From assembly GCA_002778195.1 (NCBI GenBank), contig PCDI01000001.1:3364857-3428856 (forward strand): a stretch of DNA of 64,000 nucleotides, written 5' to 3'. Under the pieces are notes generated by a model. That model searched no databases. It saw only the letters and a list, made by a program, of their open reading frames with translations, and was not told where the DNA came from. The first letter of the stretch is position 1; the number at the start of each line of letters is the position of its first letter. The position numbers and the translations under genes are program-made. Origin of the DNA: Raffaelea ambrosiae (taxonomy: Eukaryota; Ascomycota; Sordariomycetes; Ophiostomatales; Ophiostomataceae). This document shows positions 20,182 to 31,525 of this stretch, in pieces.

Positions 20182-22100
20182 TCACAACTTATAGGATCGT
20201 CCCCGACTCCTTGCTACTTCCCGGCGCGGATATACATCAAGTGTGCGCCCAGAATAGAGGCGGTCGAGATGGATCTCGTCCACGCCCGCGGCCGGCCGCT
20301 GCTCCTTGGACACAGCCATGAACAGCTCGACCTCGCTGGCATCGACACCCTCTGCGTCGTAGAGAGGGGGCGGCTGTTCCCAGTAGATGCTGCCCATGCG
20401 GGGCGACCGGACCACGAGGCTCCAGGCTTGCTCGGCCAGCAGCAGTTCGTCGGTGGCGCCAAACTTCCATTCCATGTCGCACGCCTGCACATGCCGCTCG
20501 TCGCAGATGCGCTGCAGCGTCTGCAGGTAGTGCGGGTTGGTGCCGGTCCGGGCCCGGGCCTCCGCCATCAGCTCCCCGTACGGATGCACCCGCCGGGCGT
20601 CGACCAGCGCGTCCCAGGCCGCCTGGTAGTCGGCGACGATGAGCGCCCGCGCCACAAGAGGCAGCATCGTCGGCTTGCGGCGGGCGAGCTCCAGATACGT
20701 CTCGGGCCGGGCGCGCACGGGGTGCCAGATCTGCCACGGAAGGTGCTGGTCGTCGGTGTCGGCGGTGATGCGCGAGAGGTCGTTGACCATGATGAAGCGG
20801 GCGTGGATGGCTCGGGCAAAGCAGGACGCCGGGTAGTGGCCGTGCGCCCCCTGGATCGACCACCACCTGGCAAACGCCGTGCTGTTGTAGATGCCCCGGG
20901 TGATGCAGTGAAACTCGGCGCGGGCGACCGGCGTCGGCCGACGAAGACGGGCATAGCGGTCGACGTCGCCGTGGTAGGCAGCCATGAGAACCAACAGGTC
21001 CCTGTCGCCCCAGGGGAGGTCGTGCGGCAAGGGATGCCACAGCAGCTCCAGCATGTCTTCGCTGGGCCGCCACTCTGCTTTCGTGGCCAGGCTCGACGTG
21101 AACTCGTCAATGTTCCAGTCGTCGGTCATGTTGAAATAGCACGGCGCCATCTCACAATCCGGCAAATGAGGCGGATCCAGAACAGTTCTGTCGCTGCTGT
21201 ATCGATGCAGTGGCCGGAGCTCGAAGACGTGCCTCCGCAGATTCAGCGTAGACACCACAGCCGTGTCTCCGTTGAGTCCGTATCGTGCGACGGGCGGCTT
21301 GTCCAGTGCCACCCGCCTCGTGTAGTCGTCCATCACGTGCCACCGCACAGGCTGGGCGATGATGTGCGCAAAGATGTCTTGGCTGCCCTGGTTCGTCTTC
21401 GTCTTCTTCGTCTTCTTCTCCTCCTCCTCCTCCTCGGTGTCGCGATGCCGCTGGCTTCGCACAACGCTGTCGCGGGCTTCTTCGGCGATAGCAATGTCGG
21501 GACGCAAGTCCAGCTCCATGTACAGAGTGCGGTAGCCGGCGACCGCACAAGCCCGGCCGACCTGGTAGCGCATCTGCGGGTACCGGCGTGCGAGCGCCCG
21601 GTATGTGTCCTCTGACGCCACGTCGGGATACCATATGCAGTAGGGAATCTCGTCATCGGACGCCATGTCGGGGATGTCGTTGCTCATGATGGCGCGTGCG
21701 TTCAGCGCCCGTGTAAACACGGCTGCGGCTCCGCGCAGCTCTGCGGCAAAGCCGGCGTGGTGGCGGATCCCACGCAGCACACAGAGCTGGAGCACATGCG
21801 ACATGGCGTCGATGTCCGTTGTAGCAAGCGTTTCGCCTCGAAGGGCGGCGAGACAGATGTCTTTACTGTAGACTTTGTGTATGTCACCGCTGAAGAAAGA
21901 GATTTCATCTTTGCCAGTGTCAGCAGCAGACTTGTTCAGGGAGATATTTGTCGCACGATTTGGGAGACAGCTTTGTTCATACCACTAGAGGCGGGATCAG
22001 AGTCCCACGCACTTGCATCAGAGGGCTCCCACCCGCCTTCGTCAAAGTCCATCCAGGGGTCGTCCGCCGAGGCTTCCATTTGATGCTCGGTATCAGACAT
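20182..22100 (-). CDS. Fungal protein of unknown function with internally duplicated ~230-aa domain
   Basis: Exons 22100..21983 and 21908..20182 join in phase 1 to give 614 aa. The two halves repeat one pattern. The first half has FTRALNARAIMSNDIPDM then EIPYCIWYPDVASEDTYRAL. The second has FARAIHARFIMVNDLSRITA then LPWQIWHPVRARPETYLELA, each followed by ARACAVAGY or ARALIVADY. This architecture is common among uncharacterised filamentous-fungal proteins, often present as paralogous sets. I recognise no catalytic motif, signal peptide or membrane span. A charged EEEEEEKKTKKTK stretch separates the halves. The acidic N-terminus (residues 1-39) sits on its own exon. The duplicated units look alpha-helical, perhaps a repeat scaffold. 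Confidence 0.75.
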
Positions 22101-22761
22101 GGTTCGGGGGCTTCCCTTCGTTGAACGTGCGGCGAGATTTGGACGAGAACGAATAGGAGAAACAGTGGCTTTTTATGTCGACGACAGGCTGTCAAAATGT
22201 GATGAAAGAGTGAGGCCAACCAAAATTCATGAGGCCAGCCAGAATTGATGAGGCCAGCCAGAATGGTGCCGAGGCCAACCCAAGATGATGGCCCGACAGG
22301 GTTAATGGTCATCATGGCTCGAATGCTCTTGAGTGGCACAGCACGCAGCTATGGCCAGGGGTATATTGGCGCCCATCCACCCATCCACCCCCGAGAAACA
22401 TTCATCCCCTACCTATCTGCCTAACTGTTTTGCCTGCTGGCACATGAATAGCGCGTGGATGCTGTCACCTCAGACCTGTCTCCAATCCACTCTATATGGC
22501 TCCAGGCTGCTTGTAGTCAGCACCGCAATACTTTGTAGGCCTGGATGAGATTGGTGGGCGCGAGGGACAAATCTTGTGTGAATCATTTCAAAAAAATCAT
22601 TTCAATCGGGAAAGAAAATATATATACGTTAACGTTGGACTATGTAGTGTTTCTTTTTTTCTTGTCTTGTGTCCTTGTTTTAAAGATTTATCATAAAAGC
22701 GTTAAACCAAAGGGAATAAAACACCCAAGCATTTAGGAACGCCCCAAGCCGATATGACCAT
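22101..22761. other. Intergenic, promoter of the duplicated-domain gene
   Basis: Besides the four-unit tandem repeat at 22212-22289, this is AT-rich sequence with no gene recognised. Confidence 0.5.
22212..22289. repeat. Four 19-21 bp tandem units (GAGGCCAGCCAGAATTGAT-like)
   Basis: Four imperfect copies beginning GAGGCCA lie head to tail about 110 bp upstream of the ATG of the duplicated-domain gene, so they are in its promoter. Confidence 0.85.
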
Positions 22762-23342
22762 TTAGCCAATGCAGTAGAAGTTGCCCGCGTTGCCGCGGCA
22801 ATCACTGTCGGACTTGAGATTTCCTCCAGGGTAATCAAAGCCTTCGCAAGATTGGTAGTCCCTGAACAGCCCGTGTTAGAAAGTAGAGCAACGTATGGGC
22901 TAATTGATCAAGAGAGCCCGAAGAAAGGGTCATACGTACGGTGTGCCAAGGGTGACATGGCATCCCTGGTCCGGGCCGACAGATGAAATGCGAGCTCTCC
23001 AGCCGGCGGGGATTTGGCTGTAGGCGTTCTTGCCATAACATCCCCAGAAGCAGTCGCCCTGGAAGTCGTTCTCGGAGCAGAGGTAGACGCCACAGCCTCC
23101 GCAATCTCTCTTGTCGATTTCAGTGACATTCGCGGCGGGAATGAGGTCTCCGTCAGCCACAGCCCTGGCAAGAGTGTCCGCTATGAAGGGGAGATGCATT
23201 AGAATTTCATTCGGAGAGATGGCATCCAAGAGATGGCACCCAAGAGACGAGGCATGTACTCACGGTTGATGGGAGAGGCCATCACGGCGATGTTGGAGAC
23301 ACCGAGGAGGAAGAAGAGGTTGGTAATGCCAAAGGACTTCAT
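22762..23342 (-). CDS. Small secreted cysteine-rich protein, effector-like
   Basis: Three exons (23342..23264, 23180..22940, 22861..22762) give 139 aa. MKSFGITNLFFLLGVSNIAV is a signal peptide. A Lys-Arg at 50-51 marks a likely Kex2 cleavage that would free an 88-residue mature protein with nine Cys (53, 56, 61, 70, 74, 100, 112, 128, 137). The blocks CGVYLCSENDFQGDC and ARISSVGPDQGCHVTL match a widespread group of small secreted ascomycete proteins with a Gly-Pro-Asp-x-Gly motif, which I take to be a beta/gamma-crystallin-like fold. The role is unknown. Such proteins are often described as candidate effectors or antimicrobial proteins. A TATA-like ATAAATA lies roughly 140 bp upstream on the minus strand. 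Confidence 0.75.
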
Positions 23343-24978
23343 GTTTGCGGTGGGATGTTCAGATTTGATTTTCTGATGGTTGTTTGGTGATGTTTGTTTG
23401 ATGGTGTATGTCGTCTGTTGAATGTTTGCTGTGTTGGATACTGTAACAATATTTCCAGATCATCAGAGGAGAACCTCTGTATTTATGTCTTTTTTGCGTC
23501 TCTCTTCTTTTTCTCTCTTCCTTTATTGAATTGAAATTTTCTTTTCTTTTTCTTGTTATTCTACATACGATTCTATTCCCAGAAACACAACTCCTTCTGT
23601 GGGTTGTTTATTTTAAGAAAAGCCAATGTTCACGAGATGTTGACCTTATGCCACAGTTGTCAACCACGTTATGAAGTGTTAGTTGAAAAAGAGAAGTTTG
23701 GGTTTGTAGGATCGTCTCAAGAATTTTAAGCTAGGGTTTAACCGAGAAGGGAAATGGCCATGGCTTGCCGCTCCACAGCTAACCTGATGTGTTCTATTTT
23801 GGTGGTCTTTCGTAGCTCTTTAGCTGATGGCTGAGTACTAGTTAGCGGTTTCGCCAGTGCTGTCTCCATAGTCCTACTCCCACCTCACTGCGCCCCCTTC
23901 CCCGTAGCCCTTACCCATTCTGCCCCATTTTTCAACGATGCCTGGACTAGTTGACATGCCACAGCCCAACCGTTGGATAAGCGAGCGGTTAGTTTCCGAT
24001 GCTGCCGATGCTGCCACTTAAGCTGCTGTCAGTTGCACCGAGCTACGTTAATGCATAGCAAAACGGTCGTCATGATTGGAATCCTCTTGGATCCTCTGGT
24101 AACAACGCTGCATGCATTTGATCGTGAGCCCAGCCGAACACAAGAGCCCCATCAGGTTCCAGCTTCCCATCCCATCCTCCTGGTGGGCCCGTGACGACTC
24201 GCCCCCTTCCAAGCAGGATGAAAGTTTTCGGCGTTTCGGACCTGGGCAGAGCATGCGATACTTTTTTTAACAGCATGGCCAGGCGAGCGACCCGTCGCCG
24301 TTGACCTCGGCAGAAAGGTCTTGGCGATGCTGGACCTGGCCACCTGGCGGATCCCTTGGCGAGCACAGAGTCTGCGAAGAGACGGACACAAGGGGTCCCC
24401 GATTGTCGTGGCAGCTTCCAGTCGGGCTCCAGCGAGGATCGACGTACACAAGACCGAAAGCCCGTCCACAAAGTGGTGGCCCGTCTCTGAAGGCACAAAG
24501 TTGCCGACAACCCCCCACGACCTCACCGAGGGAGCCCTGCGAGCCGAGCAGCGAGGTGGCCGACGCGGCACGGCCGTGGACGGTGAGCGTGAGACCGGGC
24601 TGGCTTGGTGTCCGGATGCACGGGTCCTGGTCAGAATCTTCTTCGCCCGGGTTTTCGACGAAGCGGACTGACGAGCTGGCACCCCATTCCCACACCTCCT
24701 GCAGCAGCAGCATCGAACGCACCGGCACGCTTTGCCGGCGCAGGCACACTGCGCGGATGGGACGTACTGGTGCCTTGCCATCGGAACAGAGCCCGGCTGC
24801 TGCTTCGCCACGAGTTGACATCCAGAGAGCTCGCTCGGAAGGGGATGGGTCTTCGGAGCAGCAACGGCGGCCATGGCCAATTATAAGGAGTGGAGGCTCT
24901 CCGGCTGCAAGACTGGCTCTCTGCAGACGATTGTCTGTACTCGTTCTACGGGCAGCGCGCTTCTGTTCTCGCTTCGTC
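23343..24978. other. Intergenic; unassigned GC-rich ORFs at 24070-24980
   Basis: 1.6 kb without a recognisable gene. Overlapping minus-strand ORFs between 24070 and 24980 are long (up to 242 aa) but match nothing I know. They may be compositional. No splice chain was convincing. Confidence 0.4.
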
Positions 24979-25579
24979 ATGGGTTCTCCCGCTCATGTTG
25001 GCCGTTGTCTCTGCGGTGGCATTCGCTTCACCGTGGCATCCGAGCCTTTGGCTGTGCTTGCCTGCCACTGCGAGCACTGCAGCAAGGGTGCCGGTGGGAC
25101 AAGCCAGGTGGTGAGCCGTTTTTTTTTTTTTTTTTTTTTTTTTTTTTGATCCAGCTGTTCTGTCCCGACCGCTCACCAGATCACCTCCCACAGATTGCCA
25201 AGGTAGCCAATCGGGACGTGGACATCTCGGCAGGCACCGAGCTTCTGGCTCGGTATGTGCTCCGAGACACGACTAGCGGCGACCCCAAAGAAAAGGCTTT
25301 CTGCAGCCGTTGTGGCGCCACTTTGTGGACGATTCCTGCCAGTGCGCGGGACAAGTTCCTCATGGTTCGGACGAGTCTACTGTCGGACTGGTATGTGTTT
25401 TTCCCTCTGCTGTCTGGTTGGTTGCTCCTGCCCGGTTGGTTGCTCCTGCTTCCGAGACTGACACGAACTAATGGCGAAGGCACCGGCTTCAACCATCATC
25501 CGAGATTTTCGTGAAATACCGCCCCGACTGGATGCCAAGCGTGGAGAGTGCAACGCAATGGCAGGAGGCGAGGCACTAG
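24979..25579 (+). CDS. GFA/CENP-V domain zinc protein (Mss4-like fold)
   Basis: Exons 24979..25110, 25194..25390 and 25480..25579 give 142 aa. The zinc ligands of the family are visible: GRCLCGGIRF (Cys10, Cys12), ACHCEHCSKGAG (Cys29, Cys31, Cys34) and FCSRCGATLW. GFA relatives include glutathione-dependent formaldehyde-activating proteins, but most fungal members have no tested activity. The C-terminus EIFVKYRPDWMPSVESATQW is typical of the fungal subgroup. Intron 1 holds a run of about 28 T, which would hamper sequencing and gene prediction. Confidence 0.85.
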
Positions 25580-25906
25580 ACGGCCGTGACTCGCTTGGAG
25601 GAGTGTGGGAGTGCGGAGATTCGGTACGAGATACTGGGGTTGCGGGGGAAATGTACACTTGCAGGGTAGTTATCATCGAACTAGTTAGGAGATCATAGTC
25701 AACCAGATTGTGAATCTGGCTTTGCCGAGCTTCGGCCTCGGATGCAGAATCGTTGCTACCGTCGTGTATTCTCCTGGGGTCTGTAGCTGTCCCGAGGCAT
25801 TCAAGAGGATACCACGGAAGCACAGAACGAGCAGGCATTGCAAAGAGAGAAAAAAGAAAAGAGAAAAAAAAAACCCAAAAAAAAACCAACAGACAGGTCA
25901 GGAGAC
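25580..25906. other. Upstream region of the Zn2Cys6 regulator
   Basis: No gene seen. An A-rich tract (25847-25886) precedes the start codon at 25907. Confidence 0.5.
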
Positions 25907-28532
25907 ATGTCCACGGCCGAAACCGAGCCGCCTCGGCCCAAACGCCAAAAAATCGACATTGCCTGCGACGTGTGTCGGGCCAGAAAGGTTAAGTGCGACG
26001 GGGCCAGGCCGGCCTGCAGCAACTGTCTTCGGAGGCTGGCCCTGGGTGACCGATGCCATTACAGCGGCAACGCGTCAGCCCACCAGATCCCGGGTGTCTC
26101 GAGCAGGACGACGACGACGGCGACGACGACCGGCGGCCAGCCCGAGCAGGACGGGGCGATCGCATCGCCTCCGGGGCGACGTGTTCGACATGCCCCGTCG
26201 GTTGTCTCCTTTCCGACAACAACATCACCAGCCACCCAGAGTCCGCACCAGCCCTCGCCAGCCTATGGATCGTCCTTGCCTGCGCCTCTGTTCTTTCGGT
26301 CCGCGGACGATGTCGTCGTGGTCTCCCCGAACCACGCGGGGTCGTCGGACCGGGCCCATGCGGCCGAGCCGGCCGCGTCGTCGATCGACTCCATGACCAT
26401 CGTGGTGGAGGAGGGCACGCAGACGCAGCAGTACTTTGGCAGCAGCAGTGCGGGCTCCTTCACAAGGCAGATCAAGGCGGCCATCGACGCCAGGATGGGG
26501 GCCTCGCCCAGTCTGGCGGGCATGGGCAGCGGCAGTGGCCCCACGGGGTCGCCGTCTCTGTTCGCCGCGCCACCGCCTGGTGCTGCACACAGTCCACGGC
26601 AAGCGCCGGACCATGCCCGCCATCCACATCGTCCTCGCCGCCCGGCTTTGGCTTTGGCGGTGGACGACGAGGCCGACCTGGTCCTCCCGCGCCGCCGCGA
26701 GGCCGACCGGCTGGTCGAGCTCTACTGGCGCTACGTCGACCCCCTGTACCCCTTCCTGGACCGCCGGACATGGGTGCCCGCCTACGCGGCCCTGTTCCAA
26801 GGCGAGAGCAGCCACAGCAGCACCAGCACCAGCGTCAGCAGCCAAGAGGGTGACGACCGCGTCTTTGTGTCCACGCTCAACGTCATCTTTGCCTTGTCCA
26901 CGCAGCTGTCCGAAGGCTGTCCGCCCACCACCCCGACCACCCCACACCACCCCGACCCGAAGCGGCAGCAGCTGCTGCTGCGGAGGCGGGAGCGCCAGTC
27001 CCAGGTCTACTTTTCGCGTGCCCAGGAGCTGCTGCAGAGCTGCCTCTGGGAGGCCGGCTCGCTGGCCACCGTGCAGTTTCTGCTGCTGGCCAGCCAGTAC
27101 CTGCAGAGTACCAACAACCCCCACCAGACCTGGATGGTCGTCGGCTCCGCCATCCGCACCGCCCAGGGCCTCGGGCTGCACCAGTCCGACCCGGAGGCGG
27201 CGGGCCAGGCGCCGCAGGATCGTGAATTACGCCGACGGCTCTGGCACGGATGCGTGCTCCTGGACCGGTACCCTCCCCAATCACGTACCCACCCAACATG
27301 CCCCCATCTGACTTCGCTCTAGGATGGTCTCTGTTACCCATGGCCGGCCTGTGATGATCTCGCATCAGCTCGCCGCTGCCGTTCCCATGCCCCTGTGCGC
27401 CCGCGCCGGCACACAGACTCCCGACCACAGACGCGACGGAGACGGCCCCAGCATGTCGTTTTTCGTCTTTAGTGTGAAGCTCTACGAGATCAGCAACCAG
27501 GCCATTTCGGCGTTCTACTCGAGCAGCAGCAGCAACAGCAACAGCAGAGACACCAACGGGGGGGCCACAAACAAAGACGACCTGCCCACGCTGCTCCGGC
27601 TGGACGAGGACCTCCTCGACTGGGAACGGGACTTGCCGGACCATCTCCGCTTCGAACGGCTGGACGAGACAGAGGCCCGGCGCCGGAGCAAGACCGACTG
27701 CAAGCCCCGCCAGGCAGTCATCTTGTACATCCGGTAGGTGTTCCCCCTTTCTTCCGTGTCGCTGTTGCCCAGTCGTCGGCGGATGGGCTGACCACGGTCC
27801 AGGTTTCTGCAAGCCCGCATGCTTCTGCTGCGCACCATCACGTCGCGGTTCTGTCTCGACCCGGCCAGCCCCGCCACCGGTGTGGGCAGCCTGCGTGCCT
27901 GCATCCGTCGAGACGTGGCCCGCATCTGCGTGGAGACCGCCACGGCCCTGATTGACGTCTTGGAGAGGTTTCAGCCTCGTGATGATATCCGCAGCAGCAA
28001 TGACCAGCGTCGCCACCAGGCCACTGGCAAGAGCACCGAGGACATTGGCCTGCTGCCGGCGTGGTGGTACCGCGTGTACTACCTGTACTCGGCAGCCAGC
28101 ATTCTGGTCATCGCCAAGATGCGGCCCGACGTGTTTGCCGCCGCCGACGTCCAGCATGCCTGGGACAAGGCCATGCGGCTGCTCGACGCGCACAAGCGCT
28201 TCGGCCTGGCCGCGCATCGCTGCCTGGCGGCCCTGGACATCCTGGGCGGTGGTGGCCGCGGCGGCCAGAGGGCAGCAGCCGTGCCCGCAGCCGTGCCCGC
28301 CGCCGTGCCCGGCAGCCAGCCGCCCGACAGCGACCTCCATTTCTTGCATCCCCATCCTATGCGGGCAGCCGATCTGATGCACCCCCACCACCATCACCAC
28401 CACCACAACAACCACAACGCGCGGCCCTCCCAGACCGTCTTTGGCGACTTTGACTTCAACGGGCTGTCCTTTGACGCCCAGGACTTTTCCGATCTGAACC
28501 TGCACGCATGGGAAGTGCTGAACCAGCCATAG
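25907..28532 (+). CDS. Zn2Cys6 transcription factor, probable regulator of the gentisate cluster
   Basis: Exons 25907..27267, 27323..27733 and 27803..28532 give 833 aa. The N-terminal binuclear zinc cluster reads CDVCRARKVKC then CSNC and a final C (CX2CX6CX6CX2CX9C), preceded by a basic PKRQK. The middle has the fungal_trans domain: LVELYWRYVDPLYPFLDRRT, the helix around QFLLLASQYLQSTNNPHQTW, and LRRRLWHGCVLLDR joined by splicing to MVSVTHGRPVMIS. Low-complexity Ser, Gly/Ala and His/Asn runs occur. The C-terminus (DFDFNGLSFDAQDFSDLN) is acidic and aromatic, like an activation domain. Its 3' end converges on the hydrolase gene with only 122 bp between. Local regulation of its neighbours is inferred from position. 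Confidence 0.85.
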
Positions 28533-28592
28533 ATGCAAACTCGGAAACCCTGCAAGAAAAAATCAAACTTGACGTCCTGATTGCTCTTAGAT

Positions 28593-28617
28593 TGTGTGTG
28601 TGTGTGTGTGTGTGTGT
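28593..28617. repeat. (TG)n dinucleotide repeat
   Basis: An uninterrupted TG tract lies between the convergent 3' ends of the regulator and the hydrolase. Confidence 0.9.
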
Positions 28618-28654
28618 TTATTTGTCTACCATGGCTTTGTTTGGCTACGAAGGA

Positions 28655-29689
28655 TCACGCAAATACCATTGTGTTCCGCACCCGGCCCAGCTCGCTGATG
28701 CGCACCTCCACCACGTCGCCGTCGTTCAGATACTGGGGCGTCGTCATGCCCATGGCCACGCCCGACGGGGTGCCCGTCAGGATCACCGTGCCCGGCTCCA
28801 GCGTCGTGCCCTGGCTGCAGAAGCGCACCAGCGCAACCACCCCAAAGAGCAGGTCGCCGGTGCTCGTGTTCTGGCGCTCGGCGCCGTTGACAAACGTCTG
28901 GAGCGTGAGCGTCGCGGCGGCGGCGGCGGCGGCGGCGGCGCTGGCGCTGGCGCTGGCCGTGTCGGGCACCCCGGCCGACCCGCGGAGCGCGGCCGGCGCC
29001 ACCAGCATCGGGCTCAGCGGCGCAAACTTGTCGAAGCCCTTGCTGAAGCACCACTGCGGCACGCCGCCGGCCTTGTTGGGGTCGCGCTGCCACCCGCGCG
29101 CCGACACGTCGTTGGCCACGAGGTAGCCGGCGACGTGCGCGAGCACGTCCGCGTCGGAGACGTCCGGCCGCGACAGGTCCTTGGCCGTCCGGCCGACGAC
29201 CACGGCCAGCTCGCCCTCGTAGTCGAGCGTGCCGTCCTGCGCCACCCGGGGGATGGGGATGTCCTCCACGTGGCCCGCAACCGAGGTGGCCGGCTTGATG
29301 AAGACGGACGGGTAGGGCGGCGGTGTGCGGCCGCCTTCCTGGACTGTGCATTGGTGTTATTTTGATTTCAAGTCTTGCAATCAATTTTTTTTTTTTTTTT
29401 GGGTCGATTCGCATGTTCGGAAAATGGACGTACTGTGTTTTGTGTAGTTCAGACCGATGCACCGGACAATGGGCACGTCTGCGGGCCGCAGGAGATCCCG
29501 CAATTCCCGCACATGCGTCCGTTCGCCGGCCACCAATGGACCTGTGACAGACTCGCCGCTGTATTGGATTGCGTACAGAGTGCCCTTCTCGAGCAGCTCG
29601 TACAGCTCGTCGGCCGTGTCAATGATTGGATCCCCCAGGGACTCGCTGCCATTGTCGTCGACAAATCGAATCAGACGTTTCCAAGCCAT
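28655..29689 (-). CDS. Fumarylacetoacetate hydrolase family protein, likely fumaryl/maleylpyruvate hydrolase
   Basis: Exons 29689..29434 and 29343..28655 join in phase 1 to give 314 aa. FAH-family landmarks are present: IVRCIGLNYTKHIQEGG, PSVFIKPATSVAG, the metal-site region LDYEGELAVVVGRTA, GYLVANDVSARGWQ, WCFSKGFDKFAPLSP and TGTPSGVAMG near the C-terminus. Bacterial and fungal gentisate pathways end with a FAH-fold hydrolase that splits fumarylpyruvate (or maleylpyruvate) into pyruvate and fumarate (or maleate). The dioxygenase gene next door makes that role likely, but the fold also covers other diketone hydrolases. An Ala-rich insertion encoded by a GCG-type repeat (about 28915-28950) interrupts the domain. 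Confidence 0.85.
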
Positions 29690-30132
29690 TTGGGGGTATT
29701 GTCGCCTGTCCGTGTAAAGTAGAGCTACCCAATAACTACAACGTCTGGCGAAATGTCGAATAAACTGCCGCATGTGACCTGCCGAGAAGGCATCCTGTTC
29801 CTTCTTGCTGGAAAGCTTGTCGCCTGCGCTCTTTAAGGTGCATTTGGGTCCTGGCTCGGAAGCGTCTCGGACACACGACTCGGCGCGCTCGGGGGCCTCG
29901 GTGCCCCCTCTCGATGAACTGCCGCGCACCTTCGGATGCCCTTCCGAATCTTCCGAGTCGAGACGCGTCTCCTCACGGCTGTTCAATGGATCAAGACGCA
30001 GAGCCGAGAACAGCAAGTCAGGGCAACGAACAGCCGAGGATATGCGAAAACATAAAGCTCTATCAAGTTGCACCGGCTATCCACAACGGCAAAGCCCATA
30101 GCCCTATACCAGCACACACCGAGAAAAACAGT
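29690..30132. promoter_or_regulatory. 443-bp divergent promoter of hydrolase and gentisate dioxygenase
   Basis: The start codons of the two catabolic genes face away from each other across this stretch, the usual arrangement for co-regulated fungal catabolic genes. I did not find a clear CGG-spaced-CCG site by eye. Confidence 0.55.
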
Positions 30133-31175
30133 ATGGGTTCTCTCGAAAGCTTCGACGCCGGCCTGGACAGCCTCCTGGCCGCGCTGCCCGCCCAGCACCT
30201 CGAGCCTCTATGGCTCCAGATGGAGGCCATGGTGCCGCCGCACCCCCGTCCGGTCGCCGTGCCGCATCTCTGGTCGTACGAGAAGGCCCTGCCCCATCTT
30301 CTCCGTGCGGGCCAGCTCGTGCCCCCAGAGAATGCCGAGCGACGCGTCCTGATGCTGGTGAACCCGGCCATGACCAGCCCCTACTCGACCGACACCATCT
30401 ACGGCGGTCTCCAGATCGTCAACCCGGGCGAGACGGCCCCGGCCCATCGCCACATTGCCTTTGCGGCGCGCTTCATCATCGACGGCCGAGGGTTCACCGC
30501 CGTGGAGGGCCGCAAGATGCCGCTCCAGCGCGGCGATGTCGTCGTGACGCCGACGTGGCATTGGCATGACCACGGCAACGAGAGCGACGGCCCTGTGATC
30601 TGGCTGGACGCGCTGAATCTGCCGCTCTTCCGATATGCCCGGGTGCACGTCGCCGAGCTGTACCAAGACAGCCGCTATCCCAGCACGTACGATACTCACC
30701 TGCGACTCCAAACAGAAACAGACGCAAGACACGTACTGACGGAGATGGCAGACCGTGTGATCCGTGCAACTGGAAGGTGCCGTGGAAGCCCGTTCAGGAG
30801 CAGCTCGATACCGAAGCCGAATCCGAAGCCCAGGGACACACCGTCTACCACTACCAGCTGCCCAACGGAGAGTCGCTCTCGACAACGATAGGGATGCAAG
30901 CGGAGCGGATTGCGCCCGGCCATACGACCAACGTGCTGCAGCATCCAAGCTCCTACCTGTACCACTGCTATGATGGCGAGGGCAAGACCGAGGTCGAGTC
31001 TTGTGGCAAGACGACGACACTGACCTGGCACCGCAAGGACACATTCGTAGTGCCTGCTGCCGCTCGGATCCGGCACACCAACTTGTCCAGCACAGAGCCA
31101 GCTTATCTGGTGGCTGCCAATGACAGGCCCTTTTTGAAAAATCTACGCCTGTGCAAGACAGGGGAGGAGCTGTAA
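30133..31175 (+). CDS. Gentisate 1,2-dioxygenase-like bicupin enzyme
   Basis: Exons 30133..30686 and 30752..31175 join in phase 2 to give 325 aa, slightly shorter than bacterial enzymes (about 340-350 aa). The enzyme would open the ring of gentisate (2,5-dihydroxybenzoate) to maleylpyruvate using Fe(II) and oxygen. The N-terminal part has LEPLWLQMEAMVPPHPRP, ERRVLMLVNPAM and YGGLQIVNPGE. The iron-binding cupin motif is PAHRHIAFAARFIIDG (His105, His107), followed by VVTPTWHWHDHGNE and VIWLDALNLPL. All are close to bacterial and fungal gentisate dioxygenases. The C-terminal cupin carries CNWKVPWKPVQEQLD and AYLVAANDRPFLKNL. The related 1-hydroxy-2-naphthoate or salicylate dioxygenases are the main alternatives. 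The 65-bp intron placement is my inference from phase and alignment. Confidence 0.85.
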
Positions 31176-31525
31176 ATTGGCCTGCTGTTCGGTGTGCTGG
31201 CCAGCAACAAGGTATTTCAACTTTTTGTAGCTTAAAAACAGTTCTGGTCTCCGCTCGTTTTATGAGTTGCCTGGATCAAATCGTCCGGGCTGTATATTCA
31301 TTCACGAGTGAAAGCTGTCTTCAAAAAAAGGAGAAGGAGAAGGAGAAGAGAGACAAAGCAAGAAGAAAGATAGGCCCCGACTTGGAGGAAGTACGTAGTA
31401 CACTTATGATTATGCCACAACTTTGACTGTCTGGTCTTGCATAAGGTTTCCTTCTCGAGAAGCTTGGGGTGAAAGAAATCTGGCCAACGGTCTATCCCAT
31501 TGCCCATGTCTAGTGCCAGAATGAT
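31176..31525. other. Short convergent intergenic region
   Basis: 350 bp between the stops of the dioxygenase and the transporter. It holds a GGAGAAGGAGAAGGAGAAG stretch and nothing else notable. Confidence 0.5.

Noticed and set aside
20122..21615. 497-codon plus-strand ORF
   Set aside because: Antisense shadow of the duplicated-domain gene, which has a clear internal repeat and a consistent intron on the other strand.
24070..24980. Overlapping minus-strand ORFs up to 242 aa
   Set aside because: No recognisable domain, poor start contexts, and several frames are equally open, which points to composition rather than coding.
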